Positions 61,095-64,000 of a DNA stretch of 64,000 nt are shown here, piece by piece. The notes beneath the pieces are model-generated. The model was not told the DNA's origin, searched no databases, and saw only the letters and a list, made by a program, of their open reading frames with translations. A program made the position numbers and the translations under genes. Numbering within the stretch: the stretch's first letter is position 1; each line of letters begins with the position of its first letter. This DNA is from Gryllotalpicola protaetiae (GTDB taxonomy: Bacteria > Actinomycetota > Actinomycetes > Actinomycetales > Microbacteriaceae), in contig NZ_CP032624.1 in the NCBI RefSeq assembly GCF_003627055.1, positions 2,666,001 to 2,730,000 of the forward strand, written 5' to 3'.

Positions 61095-61127
61095 CCCCCA
61101 ATACTAATACCGGGATAGTATTACCGC
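61095..61127. promoter_or_regulatory. Symmetrical divergent leaderless promoters
   Basis: TAGTAT on the minus strand (61106-61101) lies six bases from ATG 61094, and TAGTAT on the plus strand (61116-61121) lies six bases from ATG 61128. The arms AATACTA and TAGTATT (61100-61106, 61116-61122) are a perfect dyad spaced nine bases. One bound XRE dimer would cover both promoters. Confidence 0.65.
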
Positions 61128-61892
61128 ATGATCGAGATCCTCAGCCCGGCGGAGCTTCATCGTGCAGAGGCAGCCGGCCGCTTCGTCGCCCACGTCCTCA
61201 CGACGCTCCGACAGCGCACAGCGGTCGGCACCAACCTTCTCGACATCGACGCGCAGGCGCGCCAACTCATCCAGGAGGCCGGAGCGGTCTCCTGCTACGT
61301 CGATTACGCCCCCTCCTTCGGCCGCGGCCCCTTCGGGCACTACATCTGCACCTCGGTCAACGACGCCGTGTTGCACGGCTTGCCGCACGACTACGCGCTG
61401 AGAGACGGCGATCTGCTGACGCTCGATTTCGCGGCATCCCTCGACGGCATCGTCGCCGACAGCGCCGTCAGCTTCACCGTCGGTCACACCGCGAACCCGC
61501 AAGACACGAAGATGATCGAGGCCACTCGGCGGGCTCTCGCGGCGGGCATCGCGGCAGCCCAGCCCGACGCGAAGACGGGCGACATCTCCGCGGCGATCGG
61601 TGAAACGCTCAGTGCGGCGGGCTACGAGGTCAACACGGAGTTCGGCGGCCACGGGGTCGGCACGACGATGCATCAGGACCCGCACATCGCCAACGACGGC
61701 CGCGCCGGCCGTGGATTCCGCCTGCGCCCCGGCCTGCTCATCGCGATCGAGCCGTGGGTCATGGCCGACACTGCGCGGCTCATCACCGACGCCGACGGCT
61801 GGACCCTGCGCAGTGCCACCGGCGCTCGCACCGCCCACAGTGAGCACACCGTCGCGATCACGGCCGACGGCCCGGTCATCCTGACGGCCTGA
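61128..61892 (+). CDS. map: Methionine aminopeptidase, type I
   Basis: 254 residues. All five metal ligands of the family can be seen: LLTLDFAASLDG and VADSAVSF (two Asp), the His of GGHGVGTTMHQDP, and Glu in AIEPWVM and HSEHTVAI; the substrate His is in AVLHGLP. It removes the initiator Met from proteins. Having an XRE regulator divergent from it, rather than lying beside adk/secY, suggests a secondary MetAP copy. Confidence 0.9.
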   Translation: MIEILSPAELHRAEAAGRFVAHVLTTLRQRTAVGTNLLDIDAQARQLIQEAGAVSCYVDYAPSFGRGPFGHYICTSVNDAVLHGLPHDYALRDGDLLTLDFAASLDGIVADSAVSFTVGHTANPQDTKMIEATRRALAAGIAAAQPDAKTGDISAAIGETLSAAGYEVNTEFGGHGVGTTMHQDPHIANDGRAGRGFRLRPGLLIAIEPWVMADTARLITDADGWTLRSATGARTAHSEHTVAITADGPVILTA

Positions 61893-61931
61893 CCACAAGA
61901 CGAGCCGCAACGGGGAATACGCGACGCGTGC

Positions 61932-62615
61932 CTACGCGCCCGGCCGCACCAGCCCTCTCTCATACGCGAGGATCACCGCCTGCGCCCGGTCCCGCAGCCC
62001 GAGCTTGGTGAAGATCCGCGACACGTGCGTCTTCACCGTCTGCTCGGCGAGGAACAGCGACCGCGCGATCTCGCCGTTCGTCAGCCCCTGCGCCACCAGC
62101 ACGAGAATCTCGTTCTCGCGCTGGGTCAGTTCGGCGAGCTCAGGTCGGGCGTCGCTGACATCAGGCGAAGCGGCGGATGCCTGACCGGACCCGGCCCCGC
62201 GCGCGAACTGCTCGATCACGAGCCGGGTGAGCCGCGGCGACAGCAGCCCCTCGCCGGCGGCGACCACGCGCACCGCGTCGACGAGCTCTGCGGGCAGGGC
62301 GTCTTTGAGCAGGAATCCGCTCGCCCCTGCCTGCAGAGCCTGGAAGACGTAATCGTCGATGTCGAACGTCGTCAGCATCAGCACCCGCGTCGGAATGCCC
62401 GCAGCCGCAATGGCAGCCGTCGCGTCGATGCCGTTCATGACGGGCATGCGCACGTCCATCAGCACGACGTCGGGCACGAGTGCGAGTGCGAGGCGCACCG
62501 CCTCGGCGCCGTCGGCGGCCTGCCCGACGACCTCGAGGTCGGATTGGGCGGAAAGCAGGGCGGCGAAGCCGGCGCGCACCATACCCTGGTCGTCCGCGAT
62601 CACGAGGCGCGTCAC
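61932..62615 (-). CDS. LuxR/NarL-type response regulator
   Basis: 227 residues. Receiver domain: DDQGMVR (9-14), phospho-acceptor Asp in VVLMDVRMPVMNG (near 54), Thr in VLMLTTFD and Lys in GFLLKDALP. The C-terminal LuxR helix-turn-helix is LTQRENEILVLVAQGLTNGE with KTHVSRIFTKLGLRDRAQAV. It overlaps the kinase gene by four bases and is its probable partner. Confidence 0.92.
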   Translation of the reverse strand: MTRLVIADDQGMVRAGFAALLSAQSDLEVVGQAADGAEAVRLALALVPDVVLMDVRMPVMNGIDATAAIAAAGIPTRVLMLTTFDIDDYVFQALQAGASGFLLKDALPAELVDAVRVVAAGEGLLSPRLTRLVIEQFARGAGSGQASAASPDVSDARPELAELTQRENEILVLVAQGLTNGEIARSLFLAEQTVKTHVSRIFTKLGLRDRAQAVILAYERGLVRPGA

Positions 62616-64000
62616 GACGCACCGCCCGGTCGCGCCGGCAGCACGGCAGAGACGCGCCAGCCGCCGTCGGGCGTCGGCCCGTACTCCACGGTGCCGCCCA
62701 CGGCCCCCGCGCGCTCGTGCATGCCGCGCAGGCCGAACCCGGCGCCCGCGAGCTGACCGGTCTCGCGCGCGGCCTGACCGCGCACCGGCCCGTTGACGAC
62801 GATCAGCTCGAGCACCTGCGGGTCGCGCGTCGCGGTCACTGTGACCGGCGCGCCGGGCGCGTGGCGCAGCGCGTTGCTCAGGGATTCCTGCACGATGCGG
62901 TACGCCGACAGCCCGACCACGTCGTCGACCGGCTGGTCGAGCGCGGTGCCCGGCTGGTACAGGATCTCGGCGCCCGCCTGCCGCGCCTGCTCGATCAGCG
63001 CGGGCAGCTGCGGCAGCCCGGGCTGCGGCGCGAGCTCGGCCGTCGAGCCCGTCGAAGGACCGGAACCGACCGATGCAGCGGCCCCAGCGGCCCCACCAGT
63101 CCCCGAACCGCCGACACCCCCCGCGGGCTCATCCGCCCGCAGCACCCCGAGCAGCCGCCGCATCTCGGCGAGCGTCGTGCGCGTCTGCGCGGCGATCTGC
63201 TCGAACTCGGTCACCACCTCGGGCGCGAGCCCGGGGTGACGGTACGGCGCGCTGGTCGCCTGCACGTTCAGGATCGACATGCTGTGCGCGACCACGTCGT
63301 GCAGCTCGCGCGCGATGCGCGTGCGCTCGTCGGCGACCTGACGCCTGGTGCGCTCGCTCTCGCTGGTCTCACGCTCCTCCGCAAGTTGCACACGCGTGCG
63401 CAGCAGCAGCCGCAGCACGATCGCGGCGGCGACGGTGAACAATGCGATGTTCGAGAACACGATGATGCTGGTCAGGCTCTCGGGGAACGGCACCTTCGCC
63501 CACAGCACGAGGGCGGCGATGACGGATGCCGCCGCGCTCCCCGCCCACGCCGCGAGCGCCCACCACCAGGTGTCGCGCCACGCGACGATCGCGAGCACGA
63601 GCGACTGGGTGATCAGGGGAGTGACAGCCCACGGCCACGGCGCGCTCGCGGCGCCGTCGATCGACACGAGCGCGAGGATGAAGGCGGCGGCGACAGCCAG
63701 GCCGGATGCCTCGCGCGGCCGCCACACCGCCAGCGGCAGCGCCCCCACGTGCGCGGCGACGATGATGAAGACGATCTCGATCGGAACGCTGTAGAGCTCG
63801 ACAGACGTCGGCACCTCGACCGCGTAGAGGCTCGCGGCGACCGCGCTGAGCACGACCCAGAACAGCACGCGGCGGGCGCGAGGCGACAGCGCCCGGCGCG
63901 GGGTGCGCGTCGGCCGGGGCAGGCGCGGTTCGCGCGGAGCACGCGGCTCTCGCGGTGCGCGCTTCGACCACGCGGTGAGCGTGTCGGGCAGGCCGAATCG
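62612..64000 (-). CDS. Sensor histidine kinase, cut by the window end
   Basis: The frame remains open from 62612 to the last base, 462 codons, so the N-terminus lies outside. A basic Pro/Arg-rich stretch with repeated APREPR precedes several helices (from about 63870 down to 63400), then the HisKA_3 box RIARELHDVVAHSMSIL, and a HATPase domain with IVQESLSNALRHAPG (N box) and GAGFGLRGMHERAGAVGG. A GTG at 63868 could be a start, but no ribosome site favours it. Confidence 0.87.
   Translation of the reverse strand, partial: RFGLPDTLTAWSKRAPREPRAPREPRLPRPTRTPRRALSPRARRVLFWVVLSAVAASLYAVEVPTSVELYSVPIEIVFIIVAAHVGALPLAVWRPREASGLAVAAAFILALVSIDGAASAPWPWAVTPLITQSLVLAIVAWRDTWWWALAAWAGSAAASVIAALVLWAKVPFPESLTSIIVFSNIALFTVAAAIVLRLLLRTRVQLAEERETSESERTRRQVADERTRIARELHDVVAHSMSILNVQATSAPYRHPGLAPEVVTEFEQIAAQTRTTLAEMRRLLGVLRADEPAGGVGGSGTGGAAGAAASVGSGPSTGSTAELAPQPGLPQLPALIEQARQAGAEILYQPGTALDQPVDDVVGLSAYRIVQESLSNALRHAPGAPVTVTATRDPQVLELIVVNGPVRGQAARETGQLAGAGFGLRGMHERAGAVGGTVEYGPTPDGGWRVSAVLPARPGGAS

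Overview
The window is a chromosomal segment of a high-GC actinobacterium, most likely a member of the Microbacteriaceae. Support comes from G/C-ending codons throughout, GTG starts, many start codons directly downstream of a -10 hexamer (leaderless style), actinobacterial families such as DUF2510, DUF3097, Eis-like acetyltransferase, GAF-ANTAR and SigB/F-type sigma factor, and a DUF7882-type small protein (38685-39023) that I associate with Microbacteriaceae. No phage, plasmid, CRISPR or intact transposon genes were seen. One tRNA gene (Arg, CCG anticodon) is present.

Layout. 1-4.8 kb: end of an MFS transporter, a DUF2510 membrane protein, and a three-gene two-component cluster (kinase, kinase-like membrane protein without an ATPase domain, LuxR-type regulator). 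4.8-7.4 kb: metX and metY of methionine synthesis. 7.5-14.2 kb: acyltransferase, SDR, MFS exporter, phosphoribosyltransferase, Eis-like acetyltransferase, uracil-DNA glycosylase, GNAT. 14.3-17.2 kb: GntR-controlled ABC exporter with two paralogous permeases. 17.3-22 kb: two regulator/SDR divergent pairs (TetR, AraC) with clear operators, plus an MFS transporter. 22.1-23 kb: a decayed DUF222 gene. 23-31.6 kb: amidase; an overlapping four-gene operon (arginase family, flavin disulfide reductase family, small HExxH membrane protein, SDR); epimerase; DUF3097; MarR and azoreductase. 31.6-33.3 kb: tRNA-Arg followed by remnants of an Rrf2 regulator, an MFS transporter and a nitronate monooxygenase fused by deletions. 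33.3-44.6 kb: SulP transporter, frameshifted LuxR regulator, and what looks like a general-stress neighbourhood (SigB/F-type sigma factor, GAF-ANTAR protein, GH13 enzyme with a SigF-like promoter, two SDRs, ChaB/Rho_N protein, topoisomerase IB with a frameshift, and an aldehyde dehydrogenase lacking its catalytic residues). 44.6-47 kb: lipoprotein, NRAMP-like transporter with unusual site motifs, two PRC-barrel-like proteins. 47.1-53 kb: alpha/beta hydrolase and a complete peptide-type ABC importer. 53-59.5 kb: DUF1801, DUF2231-Rieske protein, pyruvate-oxidase-like ThDP enzyme and a FAD/Fe-S D-lactate dehydrogenase-like protein. 59.5-64 kb: TMEM175-like channel, small proteins, an XRE/methionine aminopeptidase divergent pair, and a second two-component system cut by the window end.

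The most unusual DNA-level signal is a set of 65-75 bp intergenic palindromic elements with a three-part design (outer inverted arms around a central related segment). One family has five copies, a second has two, and a third single element shows the same design with unrelated sequence. A second genome-style signal is the word GGATGCC/GGCATCC, which recurs dozens of times and forms hairpins after some stop codons. About eighteen genes have a TANNNT-type -10 box only 6-7 bases before the start codon.
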